A DNA stretch of 64,000 bases from JBEDUK01 sp040414485. GTDB lineage: Bacteria > Actinomycetota > UBA4738. The translations under genes and the position numbers were made by a program. Below, piece by piece: positions 36,216-44,756 of this stretch; position 1 is the stretch's first letter; each line of letters starts with the position of its first letter. The notes under the pieces are model-generated. The model saw only the letters and a list, made by a program, of their open reading frames with translations, ran no database searches and was not told the DNA's origin. The stretch is taken from NCBI GenBank assembly GCA_040414485.1, contig JBEDUK010000046.1, positions 1 to 64,000 on the forward strand. Direction: 5' to 3'.

Positions 36216-37322
36216 TCAGCCGCCGATCATTGACATCGACCACGCCGGGCGTTCGAAGTCCGCGTGGTTGATCTTGTGCCCCTGCCACTTGCCCCAGACG
36301 GCCGTCCGGATCAGGGATTCGATCTCGGCGTCCGTGGCGCCGTCGCGCAGCGGCGTCCGCAGATCCGTCTCGCCGAGTGCGAACAGGCACACCCGAAGGT
36401 GCCCGTCCGCGGTCAGTCGCAGGCGGTTGCACGTGTCGCAGAACGGTTCGGTGACCGAGCCGATCACGCCGACGCCGCCCGCCGCGCCGTCGGCGAACCG
36501 GTACGACGTGGCCGGCTCGCTCCCGTGGCGGACGGCCACCAGCGGGAAGGCCGCGTCGATGCGCCGGAGGATCTCTCCCGACGGCATGACCTTGGCCCGC
36601 TCCCACGACTGTTCGGCATCGAGGGGCATGTATTCGATGAACCGAACCTCGAAGCCGGTCTCGCGCGAGTAGCGGGCGAAGTCGACCACCTCGTCGTCGT
36701 TCGTTCCGGCGATCACGACGCAGTTGAGCTTCAAGGGCGTGAGGCCGGACTCGTTCGCCGCGGCGATGCCGGCGAAGACCTTGTCCAGGGCGTCGCGCCG
36801 GGTCATCTCCTGGAAACGGTGCCGAAGGAGCGAGTCGCACGAGACGGTCGCGCGATCCAGGCCGGCCTCCTTCAGCGGCGCAGCCATCCGGTCGAGCAGG
36901 TACCCGTTCGTGGTCATCGAGATCTCGAGCCCCTCGCCGCCCGCCTCGCGGAGCATCCGGACGAGCCCGACGAAGTCGTGCCGGACCGTCGGTTCGCCGC
37001 CGGTGAGCTTGATGCCGTTCACGCCGAGGCCGGTGAAGATCCGCAGCAGCGTGGCGATCTCCTCGAACGTGAGGATCTCGGGCTTGGGCAGCCACGGAAG
37101 CCCCTCCGCCGGCATGCAGTAGGTGCACCGGAAGTTGCAGCGGTCGGTGACGGAGATGCGGAGGTCGTTCGCGATCCGGCCGAACGTGTCGGTGAGGGGG
37201 CCGGTCGCCGGCGCGGGACCGTCGGTCAGCGGCTCGCCGTGAAGGACGCCGCCGGAAGCGCTGGACGGCGCGGTCGCGGGCGTCGGCGCGATCGGTTCGA
37301 GCGGGATGTCTCGAAGGCTCAC
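36216..37322 (-). CDS. moaA: GTP 3',8-cyclase (molybdenum cofactor biosynthesis protein A)
   Basis: A radical-SAM enzyme that starts molybdopterin synthesis from GTP. The SAM cluster is C62-x3-C66-x2-C69, and the second cluster uses the PFCDTCNRLRL Cys pair plus the downstream VCLF Cys near the C-terminus. GG at the very end is the conserved GTP-contacting tail. An extra 45-residue Pro/Ala-rich N-terminus precedes the core. GTG start with GGAG upstream; a TATTCT box lies about 45 bases upstream, so unlike many genes here it has a leader. The neighbouring MogA-XdhC fusion serves the same cofactor. Confidence 0.94.
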   Translation of the reverse strand: MSLRDIPLEPIAPTPATAPSSASGGVLHGEPLTDGPAPATGPLTDTFGRIANDLRISVTDRCNFRCTYCMPAEGLPWLPKPEILTFEEIATLLRIFTGLGVNGIKLTGGEPTVRHDFVGLVRMLREAGGEGLEISMTTNGYLLDRMAAPLKEAGLDRATVSCDSLLRHRFQEMTRRDALDKVFAGIAAANESGLTPLKLNCVVIAGTNDDEVVDFARYSRETGFEVRFIEYMPLDAEQSWERAKVMPSGEILRRIDAAFPLVAVRHGSEPATSYRFADGAAGGVGVIGSVTEPFCDTCNRLRLTADGHLRVCLFALGETDLRTPLRDGATDAEIESLIRTAVWGKWQGHKINHADFERPAWSMSMIGG

Positions 37323-37457
37323 GGCTTCTCCGGATTCGGCCTGCAGGTCACAGGATCTCCTGAACAGAATAGGCCGACGAATCCATCCCGGACCCCGTCA
37401 GCGTCCCGGCGTGGATGGGCGTACACTCCGGCGCCGTCACGAGGAAGGGAGCGGCGC

Positions 37458-40400
37458 ATGGACAGTCGCAGCTTCGATGGCGTCATCGTCACACCCAGCG
37501 GTACCCCACTCGGCGGATGGGTGCACCTCGACGTCGACGAATCGGGTGGCTATCACGTCAAGTTCCACATGCACAGCAGCAGCGTGCTCGGCGACTTCGA
37601 CTTCCAGATCCGCGCGTATCTGCAGGCGCCCGACTGCCCGGTGATCTTCTTCTATCACGAGGGTCACGTCTCGGGCGTCGACGACTCGGACTACGAGGAG
37701 TCGGGGTCCAACCCGCTCATCGCCATGTACTGGTCGAAGTTCGTGGCCGCGCCGTCCTTCTCGGTGGCCAAGGACTACGAATGGGGCGGCGTGGTCGGCG
37801 CCGTGGAGGGTCTGGTCAAGGACCTGCTCGACATCACCGGCGCGGTGGCCGGCGGCGTGCTCGGCACCGTCATCGGGGTGACCCGCGAGGCCATCGGCTG
37901 GCTCGGTGCGACGCTCGGCCCGGGCGGAACGATCGGCGTGATCGCCGGTGTGGTCGTCTTCACCGTCGCCGTGGCGGCCGGCGCGCCCATCGGCGCGGCA
38001 TTCATCCTGGGCGTCGTGACCGGCGTGGTGGCGGGCGCCGTCACGAACGCGATGATCAAGTACCGGCCCATGAACGACGCGGAGATCGCGCTGGCCCGGC
38101 GCGTGTTCGGCGACACGCTCCCATACGGCGACGTCATCCTCACGAACCTGGCCGGACTGGGCGGCCGGGCGTTCACCGCCCCGGGCGTCGACGGCAAGAC
38201 GTACTGCAACCTGGGCGACGGCTACGACGACACGCTGGGCTCCGGAAGGAACGCCTACCCGTTCCCCGGGCAGCTCTTGATCCACGAGTTGACGCACGCC
38301 TGGCAGATCGCGCATACGTCGTTCCTGCCCGGACTCATGTGCAGCGGGATGGTCAACCAGGCGAACTACGTCATGGGCGACAACGTCTACCAGTACGGGG
38401 CCGCGGGGCCGAACTGGACCGACTTCAACGCCGAACAGCAGGGCGCCATCGTCGATCAATGGTTCGGCGGGAACCACAACAGCCAGGGCTACCGGACCAT
38501 GGATCAGCGCAGCCCGTACTACCGGTACATCTGGAACGACGTCCTCGGCCGGCGGCCGTCGCCGAGCGCGCCGGGGAACCTTCCCTCGTCGCCTGCGTTC
38601 GCGGTGGGTCGAACGCCCGAGCATCTCGACGTTTTCTGGGTCGGACCGGACTGGGGGGTCGGGTCGAACTGGTGGGATCAGAACGCGAACAACGGCGCAT
38701 GGAACCAGCCCTTCGGCGTGGCGCCTCCCAACTCGGCGCAGACCGGAAGCGTGGCCGCCGTCTGGCGGATGCCAACGCATCTGGACGCATTCTGGGTCGC
38801 GCTGGACGGTTCGGTCTGGTCGAACTGGTGGGATCAGAACGCGAACAACGGCGCATGGAACCAGCCGTTCGCGATCGCTCCGCCGAGAAGCGCGCAGGCA
38901 GGCGCGATCGCCGCATGCAGCCGGACCCCCGAGCACGTGGACGTGTTCTGGATCGGCCCCGACGGGGGCGTCGGGACGACGTGGTGGGATTCCGGAGCGA
39001 ACAACGGCGCATGGAACCAGCCGTTCGGCATCGCCCCGCCGGGGAGCGCACAGCCCGGAGCGCTCGCCGCGGTGGCCCGGACCGCGAACCACGTGGACGC
39101 GTTCTGGGTGGGTCCTGACGGTGGGATCGGGACGGCGTGGTGGGACTCGGGCGCCAACAACGGCGCGTGGAACCAGCCCTTCGGCATCGCCCCGCCGGGA
39201 GCCGCGCAACCGGGCGCGATCGCGTCCTGCTGCCGGACGCCGGAGCACGTGGACGTGTTCTGGGTCGGCCCGGACGGCGGGATCGGGACGGCGTGGTGGG
39301 ATTCAGGAGCGAACAACGGCGCATGGAACCAGCCGTTCGGGATCGCCCCACCCGGAGCCTCGCAGCCCGGCGCGATCGCGGCATGCAGCCGCACACCCGA
39401 GCATGTCGACGTGTTCTGGATCGGGCCCGATGGAGGGGTCGGGACGACGTGGTGGGACTCCGGAGCGAACAACGCTGCCTGGAACCAGCCCTTCGGCATC
39501 GCCCCGCCCGGAGCCTCGCAGCCCGGTGCGATCGCGGGTTGCTGCCGGACGCCGGAGCACGTGGACGTCTTCTGGATCGGGCCCGACGGCGGTGTCGGTT
39601 CGAACTGGTGGGACTCGGGCGCGAACAACGGCGCGTGGAACCAGCCGTTCGGGCTCGCTCCGCCCGGGAGCGCCCAACCGGGATGGCAGCCGCCCGGACG
39701 CGTGAGCTCGCCGCTCGCGACGGCTCGCGTGTCGAACCACCTCGACGCGTTCTGGGTCGGTCCGGACGGCGGGATCGGGTCGAACTGGTGGGACGTGCTG
39801 GCGAACCACGGGCTCTGGAATCAGCCGTTCGGCCTCGCGCCCGCCGGGAGCGCTGCGCACGGCGGCGCGGTCGCGGCCGTGGCCCGGTCCGACCACCACC
39901 TCGACGTGTTCTGGGTGGGACCGGACGGAGGCATCGGTTCGAACTGGTGGGACGCCTTCGCGAACAACGGCGCGTGGAACCAGCCGTTCGCCGTGGCGCC
40001 GCCGGGCAGCGCCCCCGCCGGCTCGGACGTCGCGGGCGTGGGCCGGATGGCGCACCACCTGGATGTCTTCTGGGTGGCACCCGACGGGTCCGTGCGTTCG
40101 AACTGGTGGGACGCCTTCGCCAACAACGGAACGTGGAACCAGCCGTTCGAGGTCGCGCCGGCGGGGAGCGCCGCGCACCGCTCGGGCATCGCGGCCGCCG
40201 CCAGGGTCGCGCATCATCTGGACGTGTTCTGGGTGGCGCCCGACGGGTCCGTGCGGTCGAACTGGTGGGACGCGTTCGCCAACCACGGCGCCTGGAACCA
40301 GCCATTCGAGATCGCGCCGCCGGACAGCGCCGCGCATGCGTCGGGCGTCGCGGCCGTGGGCCGCACGGCGTATCACCTGGACGCCTTCTGGGTGGCGCCC

Positions 40401-40811
40401 GACGGATCGGTTCGCTCCAACTGGTGGGACCTGTTCGCGAATCACGGCGCCTGGAACCAGCCGTTCGAGGTCGCGCCGGCCGGCAGCGCACGCCCCGGGA
40501 GCCCGCTCTCGGTGACCGCGCGGGTGGCACACCACCTGGACGTCTTCTGGATCGCTCCCGACGGGTCCGTGCGGTCGAACTGGTGGGACGCGTTCGCCAA
40601 CCACGGCGCGTGGAACCAGCCGTTCGACGTCGCGCCGGCCGGCAGCGCGCGAGCCGGGTCGCCGATCGGGTCGGCGGGTCGCACCGCCTACCACCTGGAC
40701 GCGTTCTGGGTCGGCCCCGACGGGTCGGTCCGGTCGAACTGGTGGGACCTTTTCGCCAACAACGGCGTCTGGAACCAGCCGTTCGACGTCGCGCCCGCCG
40801 GCGCCGCCTGA
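37458..40811 (+). CDS. HELTH-motif protein with 14 WNQPF repeats (two predicted seven-bladed propellers)
   Basis: The 1117-residue product contains an N-terminal beta domain (1-100), a Gly/Val/Ala-rich hydrophobic region (110-200) and a zinc-peptidase-like module with H276-E-L-T-H280 and a likely third ligand E326 in DFNAEQQ. From about 381 to the end, 14 repeats of 52-53 residues follow, each with DxFWVGPDG, NWWD and WNQPF. An 8-residue insertion separates repeats 7 and 8, and the two sets have different signatures (GTxWWDSGANNGA versus RSNWWDxFANHGA). The repeats resemble PLL/tectonin-type lectin blades. No signal peptide is evident. The protease activity and sugar binding are inferences. 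RBS GGAAGGGAG precedes the ATG. Confidence 0.82.
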   Translation: MDSRSFDGVIVTPSGTPLGGWVHLDVDESGGYHVKFHMHSSSVLGDFDFQIRAYLQAPDCPVIFFYHEGHVSGVDDSDYEESGSNPLIAMYWSKFVAAPSFSVAKDYEWGGVVGAVEGLVKDLLDITGAVAGGVLGTVIGVTREAIGWLGATLGPGGTIGVIAGVVVFTVAVAAGAPIGAAFILGVVTGVVAGAVTNAMIKYRPMNDAEIALARRVFGDTLPYGDVILTNLAGLGGRAFTAPGVDGKTYCNLGDGYDDTLGSGRNAYPFPGQLLIHELTHAWQIAHTSFLPGLMCSGMVNQANYVMGDNVYQYGAAGPNWTDFNAEQQGAIVDQWFGGNHNSQGYRTMDQRSPYYRYIWNDVLGRRPSPSAPGNLPSSPAFAVGRTPEHLDVFWVGPDWGVGSNWWDQNANNGAWNQPFGVAPPNSAQTGSVAAVWRMPTHLDAFWVALDGSVWSNWWDQNANNGAWNQPFAIAPPRSAQAGAIAACSRTPEHVDVFWIGPDGGVGTTWWDSGANNGAWNQPFGIAPPGSAQPGALAAVARTANHVDAFWVGPDGGIGTAWWDSGANNGAWNQPFGIAPPGAAQPGAIASCCRTPEHVDVFWVGPDGGIGTAWWDSGANNGAWNQPFGIAPPGASQPGAIAACSRTPEHVDVFWIGPDGGVGTTWWDSGANNAAWNQPFGIAPPGASQPGAIAGCCRTPEHVDVFWIGPDGGVGSNWWDSGANNGAWNQPFGLAPPGSAQPGWQPPGRVSSPLATARVSNHLDAFWVGPDGGIGSNWWDVLANHGLWNQPFGLAPAGSAAHGGAVAAVARSDHHLDVFWVGPDGGIGSNWWDAFANNGAWNQPFAVAPPGSAPAGSDVAGVGRMAHHLDVFWVAPDGSVRSNWWDAFANNGTWNQPFEVAPAGSAAHRSGIAAAARVAHHLDVFWVAPDGSVRSNWWDAFANHGAWNQPFEIAPPDSAAHASGVAAVGRTAYHLDAFWVAPDGSVRSNWWDLFANHGAWNQPFEVAPAGSARPGSPLSVTARVAHHLDVFWIAPDGSVRSNWWDAFANHGAWNQPFDVAPAGSARAGSPIGSAGRTAYHLDAFWVGPDGSVRSNWWDLFANNGVWNQPFDVAPAGAA
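38600..40811 (+). repeat. Fourteen in-frame 156-159 bp tandem repeats
   Basis: The 3' two-thirds of the HELTH gene is a tandem array with WNQPF coding sites from 38700 to 40770, spaced about 156-159 bases except for one unit of about 180 after the seventh. Units 2-6 are nearly identical at the protein level, implying recent duplication or gene conversion. Confidence 0.85.
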
Positions 40812-40847
40812 AAGCCCCGTCGCACCGTCGCGGCCTGAAGGAGGCAC

Positions 40848-40853
40848 TAGCAT
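40848..40853 (+). promoter_or_regulatory. Putative -10 box (TAGCAT)
   Basis: TAGCAT ends 10 bases before the ATG at 40864. A GAAGGAG sequence lies just upstream of it, too far to serve the start codon. Confidence 0.35.
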
Positions 40854-40863
40854 CGGTCACGCC

Positions 40864-42207
40864 ATGTCGGATTCCATCCGGACGGATCGACGAACGGCCG
40901 CGGTGATCACCGTGAGTGACGGCGTCTCTGCCGGCGTCCGGGACGACACCTCCGGGCGAGCCCTGGTCGAGACATTGCGCGAGGCGGGCTTCGACGTCAT
41001 CCGGCACGAGGTGGTGCCCGACGAGCGCGATCGGATCGCGGGAATGCTCGTCGATGCGGGCGGCGATGCGGCCCTCGTCGTGACCACGGGCGGCACCGGC
41101 CTGGGACCGCGGGACGTCACGCCCGAGGCGACCCGGACGGTGGTGGAACGGGAGGCGCCCGGGCTGGCCGAGGCCATGCGAGCTGCCGGCCGGGCGTCGA
41201 CGCCCTTCGCCGCCCTCTCACGGGAAATGGTCGGGTCGCGGGGTTCGACGTTGATCGTCAACCTCCCCGGGAGCGCCAAGGGAGCGGCCGAGAGCCTGGC
41301 GGCGATCATGCCCGTCCTGCCCCACGCGCTCGACCTGCTCGGCGGAGATACGGCCCATGGGCCGTCGGACACCGCGTCGACGCACGCGCACGGGCATGCG
41401 GATGCGCCGGCGGTCGCTCCCGGCACCGAGCCCTCGCCACCGGCGGCGGGGTCCCGCACCCTGGACGACGAGCTCGCCGCGCGCCGCGCGGCCGGCGAAT
41501 CCGTCGTGCTCGCCACCGCCGTCAAGGCCCACCGCAACCCGCCCTGCCGGGTGGGCCAGCGCATCCTGGTCGGCCCAGATGGGCCGATCGCCGGCACGCT
41601 CGGATGCTCCGAATTCGACACCGCGGCGCTCGCAGGCGCACGAGCGGTTCTGACGTCCGGCCGGCCCGAGACGCAGACGTTCGACCACGACCTCGGGTCG
41701 ATCGAGGTGTACCTCGAGCCGCACCTTCGCCGCCCGGCGCTGTTGATCTACAGCGCCACACCGGTGGCGGCCACGCTCGCGCGGTGGGCGCCCGAGGTCG
41801 GATTCGCGCCGACCGTGGTCGACCCCCGAACCGAACGGCACGCGCTTGCGCCGCCCGGCACGGACGTGCGCGCCAGCGCCGACAGGCTGCTCGACGCGGA
41901 GGCCGGCGTGGAGCACGAGACCTACGCCGTCCATACCGACCACGACGCGCCGGGACTGGTGGACGCCCTCGCCGCGCTGCTTCGAACCGACGCGCGGTTC
42001 ATTGGCGTGATGGGCACGAAACGGCACGTCGGACACCACGTGGAGGCCCTGAAAGCGATGGGGTTCTCCGACGAGGACGTGGCCCGGGTCCGCTCGCCGC
42101 TCGGCCTGGAGATCGGCGGGCGGACGCCCGAGGAGATCGCGCTGTCCATCCTGGCCGGTGTGGTGGCCGCCCGGCACGGCCGCGAGGGCGGCTGGCTCGA
42201 CCGGTAG
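40864..42207 (+). CDS. MogA/MoaB domain fused to XdhC/CoxI domain
   Basis: The 447-residue product has two parts. Residues about 10-165 form a MogA/MoaB molybdopterin-adenylation domain (AVITVSDGVSAG, VTTGGTGLGPRDVTPEAT, the MPT-binding loops). After a His/Pro-rich linker, residues about 199-445 form an XdhC/CoxI protein with the LATAVKAHRNPPCRVGQ N-terminus and a Rossmann part (PTVVDPRTERH, FIGVMGTKRH). XdhC inserts sulfurated Mo cofactor into xanthine/CO-dehydrogenase-family enzymes. The fusion couples the late cofactor step to delivery. No molybdoenzyme subunits are in the window. Confidence 0.9.
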   Translation: MSDSIRTDRRTAAVITVSDGVSAGVRDDTSGRALVETLREAGFDVIRHEVVPDERDRIAGMLVDAGGDAALVVTTGGTGLGPRDVTPEATRTVVEREAPGLAEAMRAAGRASTPFAALSREMVGSRGSTLIVNLPGSAKGAAESLAAIMPVLPHALDLLGGDTAHGPSDTASTHAHGHADAPAVAPGTEPSPPAAGSRTLDDELAARRAAGESVVLATAVKAHRNPPCRVGQRILVGPDGPIAGTLGCSEFDTAALAGARAVLTSGRPETQTFDHDLGSIEVYLEPHLRRPALLIYSATPVAATLARWAPEVGFAPTVVDPRTERHALAPPGTDVRASADRLLDAEAGVEHETYAVHTDHDAPGLVDALAALLRTDARFIGVMGTKRHVGHHVEALKAMGFSDEDVARVRSPLGLEIGGRTPEEIALSILAGVVAARHGREGGWLDR

Positions 42208-42210
42208 ACT
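42205..42210 (+). promoter_or_regulatory. Putative -10 box (TAGACT)
   Basis: TAGACT overlaps the stop codon of the upstream fusion gene and ends 9 bases before the ATG at 42220. Confidence 0.35.
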
Positions 42211-42219
42211 GCGGAACCC

Positions 42220-43083
42220 ATGGCCGAACGCGGCTCCGTGATGGGCCCGGACGCGCCCGACCTTCCCGACGGCGCCTCAGCGGGGCCACTGCCCCGTCAG
42301 CGCGAGGCGGCGTTCTTCGACCTGGACAAGACGCTCCTGCCCGGCGCGGCGCTCTGGCCGCTGGCCCGGGAGATGTACCGGCAGCGCGTCTTCACGCTCG
42401 CCGACATCGCGCGAATGCTGCGGGATCAGGCCGCGTTTCGCCTCACCGGCGCCGAGAACATGGAGAGCGCCGAACGCGCGCGGGACGCCTCGCTCCAGGC
42501 GGTGGCCGGCCGCGAGCAGTCGGAGATCATCGAGATGGGCCGCAACGTGGCCCATGAGGAGCTGCTCCCCCGCCTGTACCCGCAGGCCGTCGAGCTGATC
42601 AACCGCCACAAGCGCGCCGGGCGGGAGGTCTACATCTGTTCGGCGTCGCCGGAGGACTACCTGCAGGTGCTGGCGACCGAACTGGACATGGACGGCGTGG
42701 TCGGGACGCGGGCCGAGGTCGTCGGCGGGCTGTACACGGGACGCATCCTGGGCGAGCTCTGCCACGGAGAGGAGAAGGCCAGGCGCGTGACCGAGCTGGC
42801 CGCGACACGGGACATCGATCTCCATCGGTCGTTCGCCTATTCGGACAGCATGAACGACCTGCCGCTCCTGCGGCTCGTGGGCTTTCCGGTGGCGATGAAC
42901 CCGGACCATGGACTGCGCCAGGTGGCGCGGCGCGAGGGCTGGCAGCGACTCGACTTCAGGACGGCCCGGCGGCGAACGCTGGTCGCCTCATGGGCGGGCG
43001 GCGTGGCCGCGGCGGCCGGTGCGACCGGCTACGTGGTGGGGTACCTGGTGGGGAGGTCGAGGGAGCCCGAACCCGCAGGCTGA
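42220..43083 (+). CDS. HAD-IB family phosphatase with C-terminal membrane anchor
   Basis: The 287-residue product has the HAD nucleophile motif FFDLDKTLLPG (D34, D36), motif II in CSASPEDYLQ, and motif III/IV in AYSDSMNDLPLL. It belongs to the SerB-like HAD-IB branch, whose substrates range from phosphoserine to lipid phosphates. A hydrophobic segment near residues 248-272 could anchor it to the membrane, which would favour a lipid-type or envelope substrate. Start chosen at the ATG with the promoter box. Confidence 0.87.
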   Translation: MAERGSVMGPDAPDLPDGASAGPLPRQREAAFFDLDKTLLPGAALWPLAREMYRQRVFTLADIARMLRDQAAFRLTGAENMESAERARDASLQAVAGREQSEIIEMGRNVAHEELLPRLYPQAVELINRHKRAGREVYICSASPEDYLQVLATELDMDGVVGTRAEVVGGLYTGRILGELCHGEEKARRVTELAATRDIDLHRSFAYSDSMNDLPLLRLVGFPVAMNPDHGLRQVARREGWQRLDFRTARRRTLVASWAGGVAAAAGATGYVVGYLVGRSREPEPAG

Positions 43084-43096
43084 GCCCGCGATACGG

Positions 43097-43438
43097 TCAG
43101 CGGCGCCGGCGGGAGCGGGGCGGACCGGGGCGGCGCGCCGGACGCTTCCGGCGCTTCACGTTCGACGGCGCCTGGGTGGGGTCCGGCAGGCCCACCTTGC
43201 CCTCCTCCACGGCCGCGACGACCTCCTTGGCGACCTCGTCGGCGCCGGGGCCCGCGCCAAGGAGCAACTGGAAGAGCACGCGCTGTTCGAGCTGCTGGAC
43301 GGTCTCGACCGTGGCCCGGCGCTCGTTGCCCCGGATGGACCACGACGACGCGATCCTGCCGCTGGGCAGCATGTCCACGCGCAACGGAACGTCGCCGATC
43401 CGGCCCTGCCAGACGGTCTTTCCTACCTGTTCGTCCAC
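43097..43438 (-). CDS. Small conserved hypothetical protein with basic tail
   Basis: The 113-residue product begins with a beta-rich part (VGKTVWQGRIGDVPLRVDML, then SWSIRGNERRATV), continues with a helix and ends in an Arg/Lys/Pro-rich tail. No family recognised. The GTG at 43438 has a GAGGGAG site upstream, and a TATCTT box lies about 25 bases upstream. It lies between convergent and divergent neighbours with its own signals, which supports coding. Confidence 0.55.
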   Translation of the reverse strand: MDEQVGKTVWQGRIGDVPLRVDMLPSGRIASSWSIRGNERRATVETVQQLEQRVLFQLLLGAGPGADEVAKEVVAAVEEGKVGLPDPTQAPSNVKRRKRPARRPGPPRSRRRR

Positions 43439-43551
43439 GCACGCTCCCTCATGGGTCCGGCTCGAAAGATACGAAGGCGGCACGGAACCCCACGCTCGGG
43501 CGGGAAGGCCGCGGGAGGCGGGGACCGGACGGTCGCTCCGGCCGTTCAGGG

Positions 43552-43557
43552 TAGCAT
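43552..43557 (+). promoter_or_regulatory. Putative -10 box (TAGCAT) of the LigC-type ligase
   Basis: TAGCAT ends 9 bases before the ATG at 43567. The CCGGAG just before the ATG is only a weak ribosome site. Confidence 0.4.
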
Positions 43558-43566
43558 GCCCCGGAG

Positions 43567-44628
43567 ATGGACCTCCCGTTCGATCCGCCGATCGCGCCCA
43601 TGGAGGCGAAGACCATCGACGATGTTCCGACGGGCGACGGATGGCTCTACGAGCCGAAATGGGACGGCTTCCGCGCGATCTGCTTCCGTGCAGGCGAAGA
43701 CGTCTTCATCTCCTCGCGCAAGGAGCTGCCGTTCGTCCGGTACTTCCCGGACGTGGCCGCCGCGATCCTGACCGTCGACGCGCAGCGCGTGGTCCTGGAC
43801 GGCGAGATCGTCATCTTCACGCCGGACGGGCGTTCGATCCTGTTCGACACGCTGCAGATGCGGCTGCATCCGGCGGAGTCGCGCGTGCGGAAGCTGGCGG
43901 CGGAGACGCCGGCGTCGTTCGTGGCGTTCGACCTTTTGGCGCTCGACGATCGGGACCTGCGCCAGACGCCGTTCGGCAAACGCCGTCCGCTGCTGGAGGA
44001 GGTCATGTCGCGCGCCAAGCCGCCGCTGCACCTCTCGCCCGCGACGAACGACCCGGAGGTGGCGCGATCGTGGCTCGACAGCTTCGCCGTGGCGGGCCTG
44101 GACGGCGTCGTGGCCAAGCGGCTCGATTCCGTCTACCGGTCCGGCGAGCGCGAGATGCGCAAGATCAAACGGCTCCGCACGGCCGACTGCGTGGTGATCG
44201 GCTGGCGGTGGGCGAAGGGCGAGCACGGGAATGCCGTCGGGTCGCTGCTGCTGGGCCTGTACTCGCCGACCGGCGACCTGCCGCAGGTGGGGTTCGTCTC
44301 CGGCTTCGACGCCGCGACGCGGCGGGCGATGGTGCCGATGCTGGAGGAGCATCGGAGCGGACCGAGCGTCGAGGTCCCGAACACGCCCGAGTTTCGAAGC
44401 CGCTGGAACGCAGACAAGGACCTGTCGTTCGAACCGCTGAAGCCCGAGTTGGTCGTGGAGGTGGCCTTCGATCAGGTGACCGGCGACCGCATCCGGCACG
44501 GCTCGAGGTTCGTGCGGTGGCGGCCGGACAAGCCGGCCACCGCCTGCACGTTCGAGCAGCTCCACGAGGCCGGGGAGTTCGACGTGACGGACCTGCTCGC
44601 GGGAACGGCTCGGCAAGCCGGCGGCTGA
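43567..44628 (+). CDS. ligC: ATP-dependent DNA ligase (LigC/LigD ligase-domain type)
   Basis: The 353-residue stand-alone ligase has K31 in the adenylation motif EPKWDGFR, RKELP after motif Ia, LDGEIVI, FVAFDLLALD, DGVVAKRLDS and the motif V KIKRLRTAD, followed by an OB domain ending in WRPDKPATAC. Length and order match actinobacterial LigC, which works with Ku/LigD-like repair polymerases. Neither Ku nor a polymerase gene lies within this window. Confidence 0.93.
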   Translation: MDLPFDPPIAPMEAKTIDDVPTGDGWLYEPKWDGFRAICFRAGEDVFISSRKELPFVRYFPDVAAAILTVDAQRVVLDGEIVIFTPDGRSILFDTLQMRLHPAESRVRKLAAETPASFVAFDLLALDDRDLRQTPFGKRRPLLEEVMSRAKPPLHLSPATNDPEVARSWLDSFAVAGLDGVVAKRLDSVYRSGEREMRKIKRLRTADCVVIGWRWAKGEHGNAVGSLLLGLYSPTGDLPQVGFVSGFDAATRRAMVPMLEEHRSGPSVEVPNTPEFRSRWNADKDLSFEPLKPELVVEVAFDQVTGDRIRHGSRFVRWRPDKPATACTFEQLHEAGEFDVTDLLAGTARQAGG

Positions 44629-44630
44629 TC

Positions 44631-44645
44631 GTAATGTAGCTTTAC
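44631..44645. promoter_or_regulatory. AT-rich palindrome, copy 2
   Basis: GTAATGTAGCTTTAC begins 2 bases after the ligase stop and 111 bases before trpB2. It differs at only two positions from the site at 16060-16074. A TAAGAT box at 44670-44675, downstream, may be the trpB2 -10 element. Confidence 0.35.
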
Positions 44646-44756
44646 CAATCTGGCCGGAGTGCTGCGAGGTAAGATGAGGCGCCCGGCGGGATCGCCGCCG
44701 GACGGGGGAACGCATCGCCGAACACCGGCGGCCGCACGCAGCCGAGGAGGCACACA

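Noticed and set aside
36264..37457. N-terminal extension of the HELTH-protein frame upstream of its ATG
   Set aside because: The frame is open across moaA, but the extension is antisense to a fully motif-matched MoaA. The ATG at 37458 has a good ribosome site.
38600..40811. Repeat array considered as CRISPR or satellite
   Set aside because: Units are in-frame coding repeats of about 156-159 bases without unique spacers.
37458..40811. Contractile injection or type VI locus around the HELTH protein
   Set aside because: No sheath, tube, baseplate, spike or AAA-ATPase gene is present on either side; the neighbours are cofactor-synthesis genes.
38425..41007. An 860-codon frame opposite the WNQPF repeats
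   Set aside because: Its repeats are the antisense translation of the propeller repeats (Arg/Pro/Ser-rich). No start signal was seen.
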